The notes below the pieces were generated by a model that saw only the letters and a list, made by a program, of their open reading frames with translations, was not told the DNA's origin and searched no databases. A program made the translations under genes and the position numbers. A stretch of DNA of 64,000 nt, taken from Dyadobacter endophyticus. Its GTDB lineage: Bacteria; Bacteroidota; Bacteroidia; Cytophagales; Spirosomataceae. The stretch covers positions 1,674,001 to 1,738,000 of the forward strand of contig NZ_BMIA01000002.1 of NCBI RefSeq assembly GCF_014641595.1. The letters are read 5' to 3'. This document shows positions 27,252 through 36,144 of this stretch, piece by piece (the first letter of the stretch is position 1; every line of letters begins with the position of its first letter).

Positions 27252-27817
27252 AATGAAGTTGCGTTTGAAAAAGTGACCTTTTTGTAGATTGCCGACAATG
27301 GAAGTTCTGCATTAAAATAGTCTAGCTTGATCACATCTTCCTGTTTATCGAAAACTTCCACATACCAGCGCTCTCCTTCACGGACATAAACACCGACATT
27401 ACATCTGGCTTGCTCGATTAGGAGATAGTATTGAAGCGATGGGATAAGTGAGTATTCCCTCAATTTTTCACCGCGATCAACGTTGGCAGTGCTTTCAGAC
27501 AAGACTTCGACGATCAAAAGGGGAAGAACTGTATATTTTATAGCGTCACCTTTTTCTTCACAAATTAGAAAATCGGGAATACGAAAAGTCTTTTCCGCAA
27601 CCCGCAATTTCACCGCATTCTGATAAAGTTCGTATGGGCCATCCTCCAAAGTTTTAGCAAGATAGCGATGAATATTCCCAGCAATCCGATTGGATGTAGT
27701 TGTTTCTCCAGACATCTCGATGATTTCTCCGTTGACGAATTCAAACCGGCCTTCGTGTGTTTCACAAAAGGCGAAGTATTCTTCCAGTGAATAGAGTCTT
27801 TCAGCCACAGCTTCCAT
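27248..27817 (-). CDS. Uma2-family putative endonuclease (DUF820)
   Basis: A 189-residue protein. The DUF820/Uma2 fold is recognised by the opening YSLEEYFAFCETHEGRFEF, VNGEIIEMSGETTTSNRIAG and the putative PD-(D/E)XK elements FRIPDFLICEE and PLLIVEVLSESTANVDRGEK. The conserved YSLIPSLQYYLLIEQ follows. Such proteins are abundant in Cyanobacteria and Cytophagales and are called restriction-endonuclease-like, but their real function is not established. It stands alone and is convergent with the DUF3748 gene, with overlapping stop codons (27248-27250). Confidence 0.85.
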   Translation of the reverse strand: MEAVAERLYSLEEYFAFCETHEGRFEFVNGEIIEMSGETTTSNRIAGNIHRYLAKTLEDGPYELYQNAVKLRVAEKTFRIPDFLICEEKGDAIKYTVLPLLIVEVLSESTANVDRGEKLREYSLIPSLQYYLLIEQARCNVGVYVREGERWYVEVFDKQEDVIKLDYFNAELPLSAIYKKVTFSNATSF

Positions 27818-27888
27818 GTTTCTGCTTTGTTTTCAAAAATAATGAATTACAGGAGAATGCGATTGGCAAACGTTGAATGTAATGCAAT

Positions 27889-28917
27889 TTACGACTTCTC
27901 CAACAGAATCGACGACCTTCTGATAATCAGTTCCGAGCGCAAAATAATTGGTTCTGAATGGTCGATGGGTCTGGTTCCATTTAGTTGGCCGATCATCGTA
28001 GTCATCGCCGTTTTACCCATCTGGTAGCCAGGGTAAAAAATAGTGGTAAGTTGAGGCGATACTACTTGTGAAACGGGGTCATTATTAAAACCCACAATAG
28101 CCACATCGCCCGGAATTGCATAACCCTTTTCTTTCAAAGCCTGCATGCAGATTGCCGCGCAAAGATCGTTGGCGATGAACAGGCCATCCGGTTTTTCCTG
28201 CATTTGGTCAATTTGTTCTGCGACCGCCCTCCCGGCTTCCTGGCTAAGGTCAGTCGATAGGATCAGGCGATTATCCAATGACAGATTCTGTCCAGCCAGC
28301 GCGCGTTTAAAACCTTCCAGGCGATCGCCGTACACATTTCTTCGCAGATCGCCGGTAACGTGCATTATCCTCCGGCAGCCTTGATCCAGCAAATGGCGCG
28401 TGGCATCGTAACCGGCCTGCTCGTTGTCGATGATCACGGCACCGCATTGCGGATGGGTCAGGATGCGATCGAAGAACAGGACGGGAATGTTACGGCTGAT
28501 GAATGTGGAAAAATGCCCGAACGAATAGGTATCGTAGGCAACGGAGACCAGCAAACCGTCCACACGGCTGTTAAACATCGTTTTGGCATTAGCCCGCTCC
28601 TTTACCTCCGATTCCAGGGACTGGCTGATCAACAAGTTATATCCCACATTATTAGCTACCTCCTCCATTCCAGCCAGTACAGTCGACATAAAATTACTAT
28701 TCAATCTCGGCACGATCACACCAAGCGTATTGGTCTTGCGGGTCCGCAAATGGCTCGCAAATGTATTGGAACGGTAGCCGAGCTCGGCCGCCTTCTCCGC
28801 AATGAGCACCTTGGTTTTTGCGTTAATCGCAGGATGATCATTTAATGCCCTGCTCACAGTAGCGGGTGACAATGCAAGTATTTTTGCGAGGTCGTAAATG
28901 GTAATTTCTTTTTCCAT
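27889..28917 (-). CDS. LacI-family transcriptional regulator of the hexuronate genes
   Basis: A 342-residue repressor. The N-terminal helix-turn-helix is TIYDLAKILALSPATVSRAL, followed by the hinge KAAELGYRSNTFASHLRT. The ligand domain (about 60-335) has LGVIVPRLNSNFMSTVLAGM and VPVLFFDR-type segments typical of periplasmic-binding-protein-like sensors. The start ATG at 28917 puts the HTH at the extreme N-terminus; an in-frame start 96 bp upstream would add a leader that is not family-like. It is divergent from uxuA, and a LacI-type operator lies between the two at 29030-29043. It most likely represses uxuA and the genes behind it in the absence of a hexuronate-derived inducer. Confidence 0.9.
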   Translation of the reverse strand: MEKEITIYDLAKILALSPATVSRALNDHPAINAKTKVLIAEKAAELGYRSNTFASHLRTRKTNTLGVIVPRLNSNFMSTVLAGMEEVANNVGYNLLISQSLESEVKERANAKTMFNSRVDGLLVSVAYDTYSFGHFSTFISRNIPVLFFDRILTHPQCGAVIIDNEQAGYDATRHLLDQGCRRIMHVTGDLRRNVYGDRLEGFKRALAGQNLSLDNRLILSTDLSQEAGRAVAEQIDQMQEKPDGLFIANDLCAAICMQALKEKGYAIPGDVAIVGFNNDPVSQVVSPQLTTIFYPGYQMGKTAMTTMIGQLNGTRPIDHSEPIILRSELIIRRSSILLEKS

Positions 28918-29029
28918 TATCCTTTTATTGTAGGGGCTTACGCGGACTAACCCCGTCTTTGTGTTTATACCCGAATTTGGTGGCTTTTTTGCACGGAAAA
29001 TCCCGAAGACCAAATTTACGGCAAATTAA

Positions 29030-29043
29030 TGCAATCGGTTACA
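29030..29043. promoter_or_regulatory. Candidate LacI-family operator
   Basis: TGCAATCGGTTACA fits the LacI/PurR family consensus TGNAANCGNTTNCA at every fixed position, with the central CG. It lies 43 bp upstream of the uxuA start and 113 bp upstream of the divergent lacI-type start. That is the expected place for an operator controlling the hexuronate genes. Confidence 0.6.
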
Positions 29044-29085
29044 ATACAAGATTATATTTATATTTTTATAAAAACTTATCCGACT

Positions 29086-30291
29086 ATGATTCAAACCATG
29101 CGCTGGTTCGGCCCGAATGATCCGGTTTCGCTGATGGACATCCGTCAGGCGGGATGCAGCGGCGTCGTTACCGCGCTGCACCAGGTACCTATTGGCGACG
29201 TTTGGACGGAAGAGGCAATCCGGGAAAGGATCTCGCTGGTTGAAGCGGGTAACGACCGGTATACTGCTTTGAAATGGCTGGTTGTGGAAAGCCTTCCGGT
29301 GCATGAGCATATCAAGAAAGGATTGCCGTCACGTGACCAATATATTGAGAACTATAAGGAATCACTGCGTAACCTGGCAGCATCCGGTATCCGGACGGTG
29401 TGCTACAACTTCATGCCGGTACTCGACTGGTCGCGCACCGACCTCGCCTATACATTCCCGGAAGGCCATAAAACGCTCCGGTTTGTGTGGGAGGATTTCG
29501 CATTGTTCGATCTCTATATTCTCCAACGCCCTGGCGCCGAGGCTGACTACGACGAGCAGGTAAGGGAATCGGCTCGGGCGAAGTTGCGAAATATGTCGCC
29601 TGCCGATATTCAGGGCTTGACAAACACCGTTTTACTGGGCTTACCCGGCTCCGAAGAGGCATTTGAACTGGCCAATTTTCAGGAACTGCTCAATGCATAT
29701 GCTAAAATCGGCGATAAAGAGCTGCGCGAAAACCTCTATTACTTCATTCGCCAGGTCGCACCGGTGGCACAGGAAGTCGGCATTAATCTTTGCATTCACC
29801 CCGACGATCCGCCGCGGCCGTTGCTCGGCTTGCCACGGGTCGTGAGCACCGAAGGCGATCTCGCGCAACTGATGAATGCATGCAACATCCGGGCGAATGG
29901 CATTACATTCTGCACGGGTTCGCTGGGGGTACGCGCCGATAATGACTTGCCGGGAATCATCCGCCGGTTCGGCGACCGTATTCACTTCGTTCATCTAAGA
30001 ACCACCAAACGTGAAATGGAAGATAATCGTAATTTCCACGAAGCTCCGCATTTGAACGGGGATGTGGATATGTATGAAGTAGTTAAAGCATTGCACCAGG
30101 AAGAGTTGCGCCGCAATGCAGCCCATTATACCGACAACTTGTTGCCCATGCGGCCTGATCACGGTTTCCAAATGCTCGACGATCTGCACAAAAAGACCTA
30201 TCCCGGTTATTCCATGATCGGGCGGCTCAAAGCGCTCGCGGAACTCCGAGGGCTGGAAATGAGCATTGCAAGATCGGTTCAAGAGTTTTAA
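29086..30291 (+). CDS. uxuA: Mannonate dehydratase
   Basis: A 401-residue cytoplasmic enzyme that dehydrates D-mannonate to 2-keto-3-deoxy-D-gluconate in glucuronate catabolism. The start MIQTMRWFGPNDPVSLMDIR aligns with the E. coli UxuA N-terminus, which supports the ATG at 29086 over an in-frame ATG at 29029. Further motifs are QAGCSGVVTALHQVPIGDVW, IRTVCYNFMPVLDWSRTDL, the metal-site region LCIHPDDPPRPLLGLPRVVS, and HLRTTKREMEDNRNFHEAPH. The C-terminus has LLPMRPDHGFQMLDD. The length is close to that of E. coli UxuA (394). It is 23 bp ahead of the SDR gene and controlled by the divergent LacI gene. Confidence 0.95.
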   Translation: MIQTMRWFGPNDPVSLMDIRQAGCSGVVTALHQVPIGDVWTEEAIRERISLVEAGNDRYTALKWLVVESLPVHEHIKKGLPSRDQYIENYKESLRNLAASGIRTVCYNFMPVLDWSRTDLAYTFPEGHKTLRFVWEDFALFDLYILQRPGAEADYDEQVRESARAKLRNMSPADIQGLTNTVLLGLPGSEEAFELANFQELLNAYAKIGDKELRENLYYFIRQVAPVAQEVGINLCIHPDDPPRPLLGLPRVVSTEGDLAQLMNACNIRANGITFCTGSLGVRADNDLPGIIRRFGDRIHFVHLRTTKREMEDNRNFHEAPHLNGDVDMYEVVKALHQEELRRNAAHYTDNLLPMRPDHGFQMLDDLHKKTYPGYSMIGRLKALAELRGLEMSIARSVQEF

Positions 30292-30314
30292 TCAAGATTT
30301 TAGATATTAAAATA

Positions 30315-31106
30315 ATGTCCACTAGTAGTCCAATCGAAACAGTACCGTCATTGAATGTATTCTCACTGGAAGGCAAAATCGCCCTTGTCACCGGTGGTGG
30401 GAGTGGAATCGGCTTTTACATTGCGCAATGCCTCGCCCAAGCGGGCGCGCGGCTCGTCATCACCGGCAGGCGCGAGGAAGTTTTGAGAGAAGCATTACCG
30501 AAACTCGGCGCGAATGCACGCTATTTTGTCAATGATGTCACGGATCTTAAATCGATTCCCGCATTAATCGAGGCTATCGAGACGCAAATCGGAGCAATAG
30601 ACATTTTGGTTAACAATGCCGGTATCAACATGAAAAAGCACGCTGTGGAAGTCTCCGACGAAGATTTCGACCGCGTTATCCAGACCAACTTACATGCCGT
30701 TTTCTCGATCACCCGCGAGTGCGGCAAGCGCATGGTGGAACGCAGGCGCGGTTCCATTCTCATGATCACTTCCATGGCCGCATTATATGGTATCGATCGC
30801 GTGGTGGCTTACACGGCCTCGAAATCGGCCGTCGGCGGGATGGTGAAAGCATTAACTACTGAATTTTCGCCCTACAATGTGCGTGTAAACGGCATAGCAC
30901 CCGGTTTCATCGAAACGCCCATGATGCTCACCGCCATGAACGGTGATCCCTTGCGCCGCGACAAAGCGATGGACCGTACACCGATGGGCACCTGGGGCAA
31001 ACCGGACGATATCGGCTGGGCAGCAGTATTCCTGAGCTCGGATGCCGCGAAATTTATCACCGGCGTTTCACTCCCTGTGGATGGCGGCAATTCAATAGGA
31101 TTTTAG
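30315..31106 (+). CDS. SDR-family oxidoreductase, probable sugar-acid dehydrogenase
   Basis: A 263-residue classical short-chain dehydrogenase/reductase. The NAD(P) loop is ALVTGGGSGIGFYIAQCLA. The NNAG motif is ILVNNAGINMKKHA, and the catalytic Ser and YxxxK are in ITSMAALYGIDRVVAYTASK. The C-terminal APGFIETPMM and FITGVSLPVDGGNS complete the pattern. It is closest in appearance to gluconate 5-dehydrogenase-type enzymes. Because it follows uxuA and no classical UxuB (long-chain polyol dehydrogenase) is present, it may reduce fructuronate to mannonate. That role is inferred from position only. Confidence 0.85.
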   Translation: MSTSSPIETVPSLNVFSLEGKIALVTGGGSGIGFYIAQCLAQAGARLVITGRREEVLREALPKLGANARYFVNDVTDLKSIPALIEAIETQIGAIDILVNNAGINMKKHAVEVSDEDFDRVIQTNLHAVFSITRECGKRMVERRRGSILMITSMAALYGIDRVVAYTASKSAVGGMVKALTTEFSPYNVRVNGIAPGFIETPMMLTAMNGDPLRRDKAMDRTPMGTWGKPDDIGWAAVFLSSDAAKFITGVSLPVDGGNSIGF

Positions 31107-31130
31107 TTAAACCTTTTCTTAATAAGTTCA

Positions 31131-31988
31131 ATGAAAAAACAACACATCCTGACAACATGCCTGTTCAGCTTGCTATTTCTAGGTCTAGGGCGGCCCGTAA
31201 GCACACTCGCGCAGAAAATTAAGTGGAACAAGGTCAAAGTCCTGGTTTATACCAAAAACGGGAAAGGCTATGTGCATGATAACATCGCCAATTCCAAAGT
31301 AGCGATCCTGGCTCTGGGAAAACAGCATGGCTTTGCCGTGGATACGACTTCCGACCCCTCGAAGTTTACGGACGAAAACCTGAAACAATACGACTGCCTC
31401 ATTTTCTCGAATACCAACAACGACGTTTTCGATATCGACGCTCAGCGGGTCGCATTAATGCGCTACATTCAGGCAGGCGGCAACTTCGTGGGGCTGCATT
31501 CAGCTTCTGGTACGGAGCGTAAATGGCGTTGGTTCAAAGACTTGCTGGGTGGTACCTTCTTCTGGCATGAGCCGGGACAAAGCTTTTCGGTGAAGGTTCT
31601 TGACATCAAGAACCCGTCGCTGGCGCATTTGGGAAATGTCTGGCAGCGGCAAACGGATGAGTTCTATTTTATCAAAGAGCTCGGCGTGAACCTGAATGTA
31701 CTCGCGGTGAATGATCATTCTACGATTCAAAAACCTGCCGGCAAGGCACTCGATACATTCGGCGACGTGTTTCCGTCGGTCTGGTGGCATGAATACGATG
31801 GTGGTCGTGCATTCTATACCTCGCTCGGGCATCAAAAGGAGGATTACGAGAAGGAAGACCTCCGCAAGCACATCCTCGGCGCCATTGAATGGGCTATCGG
31901 ACCGCAGAAACCTCGAAATTACAGCAAAGCTTATGCGACCAGCCCGCAAGATGTGGTGCGAAGCACAATTCCCGCCCTCTCGAAATAA
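31131..31988 (+). CDS. Secreted ThuA-domain protein
   Basis: A 285-residue protein with a signal peptide (TCLFSLLFLGLGRPVSTLAQ). The rest is one ThuA/glutamine-amidotransferase-like domain (about 35-265): VLVYTKNGKGYVHDNIANSK, FVGLHSASGTERKWRWFKDL, GGTFFWHEPGQSFS, and the conserved late segment VWWHEYDGGRAFYTSLGHQ. ThuA proteins take part in trehalose and other sugar conversion in rhizobia, often with Gfo/Idh/MocA dehydrogenases, as here. It follows the SDR gene by 24 bp and precedes the exported oxidoreductase at 32030 by 41 bp. A function in periplasmic sugar or glycoside modification is likely, with unknown substrate. Confidence 0.85.
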   Translation: MKKQHILTTCLFSLLFLGLGRPVSTLAQKIKWNKVKVLVYTKNGKGYVHDNIANSKVAILALGKQHGFAVDTTSDPSKFTDENLKQYDCLIFSNTNNDVFDIDAQRVALMRYIQAGGNFVGLHSASGTERKWRWFKDLLGGTFFWHEPGQSFSVKVLDIKNPSLAHLGNVWQRQTDEFYFIKELGVNLNVLAVNDHSTIQKPAGKALDTFGDVFPSVWWHEYDGGRAFYTSLGHQKEDYEKEDLRKHILGAIEWAIGPQKPRNYSKAYATSPQDVVRSTIPALSK

Positions 31989-32029
31989 CTACGAATATAT
32001 CAGTCATCAATCCTAAATCTGCATACAAA

Positions 32030-33463
32030 ATGAAAGATCAGCAGGAGCAAAATCAGGACAGAAGGTCATTTTTAAAAGCCACTGCGAAAGGCACCGCCGG
32101 TATAATTGCCGCATCGATGTTCCCTACCATCGTGCCATCGAGCGTTTTCGGTAAAAATGCGCCGAGCAACAAAATCAATATCGGACAGATCGGCTTCGGC
32201 CGCATCGGCTCCACGCATGATTTGCCGGAAGTGATCAAAAATGAGGCTGCACACGTGATAGCAGTGGCGGACCTTGACAAGAACCGCCTGGCAAAAGGCA
32301 AAGAATGGATCGAGCGGAAATACGTCGAGCGCACCGGAAAGGAGAAATATCTTGAGGTAAAAACCTATGACGACTACCACGAAATACTGGGCCGGAAGGA
32401 CATCGACGCGGTGATCATCAGTACGCCCGACCACTGGCACGCACAGCCAGCTATGGAAGCGGCCGTTGCCGGTAAGCACATTTATATGCAAAAACCGACT
32501 TCGCTCACAATCCGGGAAGGTCGGCAAATGGCCGATATGATCAAGAAGAAAGGGGTTATTTTCCAATTAGGCAGCCAGCAGCGTTCGATGAATCCGTGGC
32601 CGCAGTTCAAACGCACCGCCGAGCTGGTGCGCAACGGCCGCATCGGAAAACTCAAAAAAGTATATGTAGGCCTCCCGGGTGATCCTGCGGGTGGAAATAC
32701 GGCACAAATGCCGGTTCCGTCCAACCTGAACTATGATATGTGGCTCGGCTCTACGCCCGAGATTTACTATACATTAGACCGTGTGCATTCGCAGACCGAC
32801 ATTAACGACCGTCCGGGCTGGCTGCGCCTTGAACAGTTCGGCGCGGGTATGATCACTGGCTGGGGCTCACACCACATCGATATCGCGCATTGGGGAATGG
32901 ATACCGAACTCACGGGGCCGATTGAAATCGAGGGCAAGGCTACATTCCCTGCGAAAGGCTCCGGCCTTTGGGACGTACATGGTGACTTCCTGGTGAATGC
33001 ATTGTACGAAAATGGCGTAACAATGGAAATCGGCGGTACCAATCCTAATGGTGTGAAATTCGAAGGGACCGACGGCTGGATCTTCGTTTCGCGCGGAAAC
33101 GTGGGCGTTACTGCTTCGGACCCCGTCGCTGCTCAGAATGCGAAAGAAAACAAGGCATTCTACGCCAGCGATCCGAAAATCCTCGGTTCAGTGATCCAGG
33201 CTAATGAGATCCATCTGTACGAAAGCCCGGAACAGCATCAGAACTGGATCGAAAGTATCCAAAGTGGCAAGCAAACGATCAGCCACGCTGAGATCGCGCA
33301 CCGCTCATGTACCGCATGCCTCCTGGCGCACACGGCGATGAAACTCGGCCGCAAAGTGAAATGGGACCCGAAAAAGGAGCAATTCATTAATGACAAGGAA
33401 GCTACCGCCATGCTCTCACGCCCGCAGCGTGGGAAGTATGGGACTAATAATGTGAAAGGGTAA
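32030..33463 (+). CDS. Tat-exported Gfo/Idh/MocA-family oxidoreductase
   Basis: A 477-residue NAD(P)-dependent oxidoreductase with a twin-arginine type signal: DRRSFLKATAKGTAGIIAAS. The Rossmann start is NIGQIGFGRIGSTHDLP. The family lysine motif appears as HIYMQKPTSLTIREG rather than the usual EKP, and WLGSTPEIYYTL together with WGSHHIDIAHWGMDTEL mark the C-terminal domain with its putative catalytic His. Such exported members are common in Bacteroidota and some carry their own cofactor to oxidise sugars or cleave glycosides. I chose the ATG at 32030, which gives an intact Tat signal, over an in-frame start at 31889 that overlaps the ThuA gene. A terminator begins within its stop codon. Confidence 0.9.
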   Translation: MKDQQEQNQDRRSFLKATAKGTAGIIAASMFPTIVPSSVFGKNAPSNKINIGQIGFGRIGSTHDLPEVIKNEAAHVIAVADLDKNRLAKGKEWIERKYVERTGKEKYLEVKTYDDYHEILGRKDIDAVIISTPDHWHAQPAMEAAVAGKHIYMQKPTSLTIREGRQMADMIKKKGVIFQLGSQQRSMNPWPQFKRTAELVRNGRIGKLKKVYVGLPGDPAGGNTAQMPVPSNLNYDMWLGSTPEIYYTLDRVHSQTDINDRPGWLRLEQFGAGMITGWGSHHIDIAHWGMDTELTGPIEIEGKATFPAKGSGLWDVHGDFLVNALYENGVTMEIGGTNPNGVKFEGTDGWIFVSRGNVGVTASDPVAAQNAKENKAFYASDPKILGSVIQANEIHLYESPEQHQNWIESIQSGKQTISHAEIAHRSCTACLLAHTAMKLGRKVKWDPKKEQFINDKEATAMLSRPQRGKYGTNNVKG

Positions 33464-33501
33464 ACAAAAACGGGGAGCGATTGGGCTCCCCGTTTTTGTT
33501 T
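33462..33501. terminator. Bidirectional intrinsic terminator between convergent genes
   Basis: A perfect 17-bp inverted repeat: arms 33462-33478 and 33485-33501, loop GATTGG. The GC-rich part is GGGGAGC/GCTCCCC, flanked by AAACAAAAA and TTTTTGTTT, so each strand ends in a U-run. It lies exactly between the stop codons of the oxidoreductase and the AraC regulator and overlaps both slightly. Confidence 0.93.
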
Positions 33502-34361
33502 CAATAATTCCCCTTATACTCCCTCGGCGTATGCCCGATGTACTTTTTGAAGTTCCTGTTAAAGTTCGATAGCGAATCGAAACCGCTGTCGTAGGCAATT
33601 TGCGCGATGGTCCATTTGTCTTCCAGAAGAAGCTTACAGGCGTGGCCGATGCGGATCTCATTGACAAAGTCGATAAAGGTCTTGTTGGACCGCGCCTTGA
33701 AGTAGCGGCAGAATGCGGCTTCGGTCATGCCGGCGAGGGAAGCGACATCACTTAGGCGGATTTCCTGGAAGAAATGCTGGAGCACATAGTTGTGTACCTT
33801 CTGCATCCGCTCGGTTTCTGATACTTTAAAGTTGTTGACATAACCGTAACTCGAAATGAACTCGCCGCTGTTGTCATGCGCGAGCTTGTCGAGCAAGGTT
33901 AGCAGCTGCAATATCCCTTTAAAGCCTTCGACGGCGGTGAGCGAAATCAATTCCTCGCGAATATGTTCGGCGAGCGCGCCCTTATAACAAATCCCTCTCT
34001 TTGAATCGGCCAGTAACTGACGAAGCCCGAGCATTTCCGGCTTTTCAAGAAAGTCTTTTCCCAGAAAATCTTCCTGAAAATAGAGCACGATCCCGTGGGT
34101 TATCAACTGGGAACCTGGTTCAAAATAGGCCGGGTCGCTGCGCCAAAGGTGTGGCACATCAGGGCCGAGAAATACCGTATCACCCGGACCGAACGTCTGG
34201 ATCGAATCACCTATCAACCGTTTGCCAGTTCCCTCTAGAACGGTAAATAATTGGTAATGCGGGTGAAAATGCCAATTGGGGTCAAAATGGGGCTCTCTCA
34301 GCTCGTGCACCGTCACAGTACGAACCTGGCTCTCTATATTTTTATGAATGGGTGCTTTCAT
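33501..34361 (-). CDS. AraC-family regulator with N-terminal cupin sensor
   Basis: A 286-residue transcription factor. The N-terminal cupin (about 15-120) shows ELREPHFDPNWHFHPHYQLF and GPGDTVFLGPDVPHLWRSDP. The C-terminal AraC DNA-binding domain (about 185-286) has two helix-turn-helices: IRLSDVASLAGMTEAAFCRY and WTIAQIAYDSGFDSLSNFNR, ending in GHTPREYKG. Such regulators usually sense a sugar and activate nearby genes. It is convergent with the oxidoreductase operon. It resembles the regulator at 50244 in layout, and both neighbour Gfo/Idh/MocA or ThuA genes, so a related inducer is possible. Confidence 0.9.
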   Translation of the reverse strand: MKAPIHKNIESQVRTVTVHELREPHFDPNWHFHPHYQLFTVLEGTGKRLIGDSIQTFGPGDTVFLGPDVPHLWRSDPAYFEPGSQLITHGIVLYFQEDFLGKDFLEKPEMLGLRQLLADSKRGICYKGALAEHIREELISLTAVEGFKGILQLLTLLDKLAHDNSGEFISSYGYVNNFKVSETERMQKVHNYVLQHFFQEIRLSDVASLAGMTEAAFCRYFKARSNKTFIDFVNEIRIGHACKLLLEDKWTIAQIAYDSGFDSLSNFNRNFKKYIGHTPREYKGNY

Positions 34362-34619
34362 ATTCTGTCAGAATTTTACCCAAAATATTGGCAATATTAC
34401 ATTATTAATATCAAAATACGATCACTATTGAATTTTATTCCTAAAAATAGATTGAGCCGCCGGCAAAAGATTATCAGTTTTCAACCGTTATAAATTATGC
34501 TGCCCACGTTCGGAACGCTGGCACATTTTTTATAAATTTATAGAGCCGCTTAACTTTTTTGCAACCTTTTTCGCGAGTTCGATGTCAATCTTAGGTAGTT
34601 CTGAAACTTATTTACGTGT

Positions 34620-35048
34620 ATGAAAGGCCTTCTAATTCCGACAGCATACGTGCTGTTTTTTTCGCTGCTGACCGGTTGTGGAAAAACTACCACAATCAGC
34701 AGCAACGTGGAGTTGACCGGCAAATGGCAATTGGAAAGTATCGTGCAGGAGGATGACACCATCAGCAAACCCGCTACTACCAAAGGCGTGATGGATATAG
34801 GCCTCAATTTTAAAGACAAAGGCGAACTGGAAGGCACCACTTCCACGAACATTCTCACTGGTTTTTACGAAACCGCCCAGCAAAATACGATACAGATTGG
34901 AGGGGGCGGGACCGAAAGAGCGGAGACTAGTTGGGGAAACCTGTTCGTGAATGCGCTACCCAACGTGAATTTGTACGATTTGAAAACCAATAGGCTGGTT
35001 CTTTATTACGAAAACAGCAACCAGCTCATTTTCAGCCGGGTCCAGTAA
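34620..35048 (+). CDS. Small lipoprotein, possibly lipocalin/META-like
   Basis: A 142-residue lipoprotein: signal LIPTAYVLFFSLLTGCGKTT with Cys at about residue 20. The mature part opens with ELTGKWQLESIVQEDDT, a pattern seen at the start of lipocalin-like and META-type beta-barrel domains, and ends with RLVLYYENSNQLIFSRV, a typical last strand. No ligand residues can be named. It is a single gene with its own terminator and divergent from the AraC gene. Confidence 0.72.
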   Translation: MKGLLIPTAYVLFFSLLTGCGKTTTISSNVELTGKWQLESIVQEDDTISKPATTKGVMDIGLNFKDKGELEGTTSTNILTGFYETAQQNTIQIGGGGTERAETSWGNLFVNALPNVNLYDLKTNRLVLYYENSNQLIFSRVQ

Positions 35049-35071
35049 ATAGCATTAAAATACGCTTCATC

Positions 35072-35110
35072 AATGGCGGTCCTTTTTAAAAGGGCCGCCA
35101 TTCTTTTTTA
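35072..35110 (+). terminator. Intrinsic terminator after the small lipoprotein
   Basis: The stem ATGGCGGTCC / GGGCCGCCAT (one G-T wobble) closes over a TTTTTAAAA loop and is followed by TCTTTTTTA. It begins 24 bp after the stop at 35048. Confidence 0.9.
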
Positions 35111-35293
35111 GGCTGTGATTCAATTTTAACCCAATATTCCCATAGGTACCTGTCAACTTATCAATATTAGCTAACTACTCGTCAAAACGTGTATATTGAA
35201 CAGTACTTTTTTACTTTAAGATTGTATACTGAAAAGAACCGGGAACCTAACTCCCGACTTACCCATTCGCCAGCGAGATAAATCCGATTTTTG

Positions 35294-36121
35294 ATGAAGT
35301 ACAGCATGAACCTCCTTTTGTGGGGAACCCAGATTGACGAAAGCCTGTTTCCAACCCTCGAACTCATTAAAGAGATCGGCTTTGACGGCGTCGAAGTGCC
35401 GATTTTCAATACAAATCCCGAGCATTGGTTCAAGTTCCGCCAGAAGCTCGACAGCCTGGGCCTCGCCTGCGAGACCGATACAATCTGCGGACCTTCGGAA
35501 CATTTGATCAGCGACGACCCCGCCATGCGCCGCCACACGATCGACCATTTAAAAAGCGCATTAGATTGTTCGCTTGTGCTCGGGGCGAGTCGCTTAATGG
35601 GCCCTTACCATTCCGCGTTGGGTGTTTTCACAGGACAACCGGCAACTGAGGAAGAATGGCAGTGGGGAATCGAGGGAATCCGCGAAGTAGCAGATTATGC
35701 TGAATCGCTCGACATTACCCTCGGTTTGGAATACCTAAACCGCTTCGAACTATACCTGACCAGCTGCGGTGACGAGATTATTCGCTTCGTGGACGATGTG
35801 AACCATCCGAATGTCAAGATCATGTTCGACACTTTCCACGCGAACATCGAGGAGAAGAATATCGGCGACACCATTCGTAAGGCCGGAGACCGGATTTCAT
35901 TCATCCAGCTTTCCGAAAACGACCGTTCCACGCCTGGCAAGGGCAATGTGGATTGGGAAGGCGTGTTCCAATCGATCCGCGACATTAAGTATGACGGATG
36001 GATCAGCATCGAGGCATTCAGCCCGAAATTGCCGGTTGCCAATATCTGGCGCAAAATGTTCGATTCCGAAGAGCAGCTCATGCGTGACGGACTGGCATTC
36101 ATTAAATCCAACCTCGGATAG
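35294..36121 (+). CDS. Sugar phosphate isomerase/epimerase (D-psicose/D-tagatose 3-epimerase type)
   Basis: A 275-residue xylose-isomerase-like TIM barrel. Features of the ketose 3-epimerase branch are MNLLLWGTQIDESLFPTLEL, IGFDGVEVPIFN, the glutamate-containing DITLGLEYLNRFELYLT, the metal Asp/His in VKIMFDTFHANIEEKNIG, FIQLSENDRSTPGKGNVDW, and the second metal Glu in YDGWISIEAFSP. Together these give the usual Glu-Asp-His-Glu metal set. The enzyme interconverts ketohexose C3 epimers, or acts on keto-glycosides. ATG 35294 was used; a TTG directly before it is less likely. No gene is close enough to define an operon. Confidence 0.88.
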   Translation: MKYSMNLLLWGTQIDESLFPTLELIKEIGFDGVEVPIFNTNPEHWFKFRQKLDSLGLACETDTICGPSEHLISDDPAMRRHTIDHLKSALDCSLVLGASRLMGPYHSALGVFTGQPATEEEWQWGIEGIREVADYAESLDITLGLEYLNRFELYLTSCGDEIIRFVDDVNHPNVKIMFDTFHANIEEKNIGDTIRKAGDRISFIQLSENDRSTPGKGNVDWEGVFQSIRDIKYDGWISIEAFSPKLPVANIWRKMFDSEEQLMRDGLAFIKSNLG

Positions 36122-36144
36122 TCAAATCAGGAATTATCGTCTCA

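Noticed and set aside
27248..27817. Insertion-sequence or homing endonuclease
   Set aside because: The gene is a stand-alone Uma2/DUF820 protein; no inverted repeats, target duplications or transposase are near.
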